NCBI GenBank assembly: GCA_964458485.1
Contig: CAYWJA010000040.1
Span: 1-13,519, forward strand
Reading direction: 5' to 3'
DNA length: 13,519 bases
Origin: CAYWJA01 sp964458485
GTDB lineage: Bacteria; Patescibacteriota; Gracilibacteria; UM-FILTER-43-11
Shown here piece after piece: positions 12,171 through 13,519 of this stretch. Each line of letters begins with the position of its first letter. Position 1 is the stretch's first letter. The translations under genes were made by a program, and so were the position numbers. The notes below the pieces were generated by a model. That model was not told where the DNA came from and searched no databases. It saw only the letters and a list, made by a program, of their open reading frames with translations.

Positions 12171-13519
12171 TTATTTTAAAATTGCTTTGATACGCCTGAT
12201 GCCCGCACTCGAAGACTGCTCCTTCTTAATCTTAAAACTACCAAGTTCACCAAGTTTCTCCACATGAGGCCCCCCACAAATCTCCTTAGAAAAATCACCC
12301 ATAGTATAAACCTTAACTTTCTCCCCATATTTACCTTCAAACAATCCAATAGCACCAGCTTTTTTGGCTTCATCTACACTCATAGTTTCCATAGTCACGG
12401 CAGCGTCGGATTTAATTGCATCGTTAACCAACTTTTCCACTTCCTCTTTTTGCTCTGGAGTCATTTTATCCGGATGAGAAAAGTCGAAACGGAGGCGGTC
12501 GGCGGTAATGTTGGAGCCTTTTTGTGCTACATGAGCACCAAGCACTTTACGCAGTGCTGCATGAAGCAGGTGAGTAGCGGTGTGCAGATGGGTTGTGGCT
12601 TCGGAATTATCCTGAAGACCACCTTTAAACTTTTCTTCCGCGCCCGCGCGAGATTTAGCTTGGTGTTCTTCGAAAGCTTTATCAAAGCCTTCGCGGTCGA
12701 CGGTAAGGTCATGCTTTTCAGCTTCTTCTATGGTCATTTCGATAGGAAATCCGTAGGTATCGTATAATTTAAAAGCCTGTTTGCCGGAAATTTCAGTAAT
12801 TTTTTTACCAGCTCTTTCAAATGCAATTTGGAATCCTTTTAAAAGTTTATCAAATTCACGCAGTCCTTGATCAAGGGTTTTGCTAAATTGATCTTCTTCT
12901 AATTGAAAGGTTTTTAAAATTTCCTCTTCATGTTTTAACTGAGGATAAACATCACTCATTATATGAATCACTTTTTTAGCGATGATATGAGTGAAGTTTC
13001 CCTTGATGCCAAGCGTCTTTCCGTGACGGATTGCGCGGCGGAGTAATCGGCGCATAACGTAGCCCTGGTCAACATTGCTTGGTTTTACGCCGTCGCCCGC
13101 TAAAAATACTGCAGATCGTACGTGGTCGGCTATCACGCGATAAGATATTGGAGCATCAGAATATGTTTGATCGGTCAGCGTGCTGATTTTTTCCAGAATT
13201 GGTTCAAATAAATCTGTATCGTAAACTGATGTTTTACCCTGAAGTACACATATTGCACGCTCAAAACCCATACCTGTATCAACATTTTTCTGATCAAGCG
13301 GTTCATATTTTCCTTCTGCAGTTTTGTTGTACTGCATAAATACGTCATTCCAAATTTCCAGCCAGTCATCTTCGTTCACATCCGGATTCCCATGCGGTTC
13401 ACCTTCGCCAACCCAATAAAACATTTCTGTACTTGGGCCACATGGACCGGTTTGGCCGGCAGGGCCCCACCAATTATTTTCACCTTCGGACACACCGCCT
13501 TTAATTAGGCCGATGCGAT
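12171..13519 (-). CDS. alaS: Alanyl-tRNA synthetase, 5' end outside window
   Basis: 448 residues are visible, open at the right edge. The frame continues upstream as RIGLIKGGV before the SEGENNWWGPAG segment, so the GTG at 13493 is internal and not a start. Seen in order are the end of the class II catalytic core (GQTGPCGPSTEMFYW, WNDVFMQY, and motif 3 DTGMGFERA), the tRNA-recognition middle (YRVIADHVRSAVFLAGDGVKPSN, YVMRRLLRRAIRHG), and the editing domain. The editing zinc ligands are HTATHLLHAAL and CGGPHV, where most bacteria have CGGTHV. The protein ends shortly after, at GIRRIKAILK. The C-terminal DHHA1 / C-Ala part of typical AlaRS (about 870 residues) is missing. Short AlaRS of this form is typical of CPR bacteria, from memory. 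The enzyme charges tRNA-Ala and clears Ser or Gly mischarging. Confidence 0.95.
   Translation of the reverse strand, partial: RIGLIKGGVSEGENNWWGPAGQTGPCGPSTEMFYWVGEGEPHGNPDVNEDDWLEIWNDVFMQYNKTAEGKYEPLDQKNVDTGMGFERAICVLQGKTSVYDTDLFEPILEKISTLTDQTYSDAPISYRVIADHVRSAVFLAGDGVKPSNVDQGYVMRRLLRRAIRHGKTLGIKGNFTHIIAKKVIHIMSDVYPQLKHEEEILKTFQLEEDQFSKTLDQGLREFDKLLKGFQIAFERAGKKITEISGKQAFKLYDTYGFPIEMTIEEAEKHDLTVDREGFDKAFEEHQAKSRAGAEEKFKGGLQDNSEATTHLHTATHLLHAALRKVLGAHVAQKGSNITADRLRFDFSHPDKMTPEQKEEVEKLVNDAIKSDAAVTMETMSVDEAKKAGAIGLFEGKYGEKVKVYTMGDFSKEICGGPHVEKLGELGSFKIKKEQSSSAGIRRIKAILK

Noticed and set aside
12264..12767. Plus-strand open frame of 167 codons opposite alaS
   Set aside because: The minus strand clearly encodes AlaRS motifs throughout, and the plus-strand translation has no recognisable features or promoter.
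13491..13493. GTG at 13493 as the alaS start
   Set aside because: The frame stays open upstream with residues that fit the AlaRS core, and the first half of the catalytic domain would be missing.

Overview
This is a 13.5 kb AT-rich bacterial window with densely packed genes and no rRNA, tRNA or transposase. It looks like a member of the Candidate Phyla Radiation (Patescibacteria). The reasons are two secreted S-layer-homology (SLH) proteins, a PilT-type ATPase, an alanyl-tRNA synthetase that stops right after its editing domain, a large share of orphan small proteins, and few recognisable Shine-Dalgarno sites. The phylum is an inference; no marker gene here settles it.

Left part (1-5623). 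A 5'-complete but 3'-truncated SLH protein gene (1117 to 1, minus) is divergent from an orphan 194-residue gene (plus). A minus-strand gene then encodes a winged-helix domain fused to a ComF-like phosphoribosyltransferase, with a 27-bp near-palindrome over its predicted promoter. Next comes a membrane-anchored HtrA/DegP-type protease with an intact catalytic triad. A 217-bp composite inverted repeat separates htrA from pilT and seems to supply the -35 box of the pilT promoter.

Middle part (5629-9326). All genes are on the minus strand: a KilA-N protein, a phzF-like pseudogene (in-frame stop plus loss of most of the protein), a small single-pass membrane protein, and a 626-residue SLH protein with a long helical tail. 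The last two are probably envelope proteins.

Right part (9393-13519). A SAM-dependent methyltransferase gene on the plus strand lies between the KilA-N gene and a RhuM-Fic/Doc fusion gene, both on minus. Those two flanking genes share a 46-bp upstream module with the same -35 box, the same spacing and a 20-bp operator-like palindrome in the promoter spacer, so they are probably co-regulated. A Nudix hydrolase and the 3' two-thirds of alaS follow. A second, degenerate copy of the alaS 3' end lies just past the alaS stop and differs only synonymously over its last eight codons, which suggests gene replacement or recombination at this locus.

Promoters can be read unusually well here. Six have a -10 box 25-29 nt before the start codon, which predicts leaders of about 20 nt, mostly without a Shine-Dalgarno site. 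Two others have a perfect TTGACA and a -10 box only 6 nt before the ATG, which predicts leaderless messages. The best candidates for something undescribed are the shared KilA-N / RhuM-Fic operator, the winged-helix/ComF-like protein with its palindrome, and the htrA-pilT inverted repeat.
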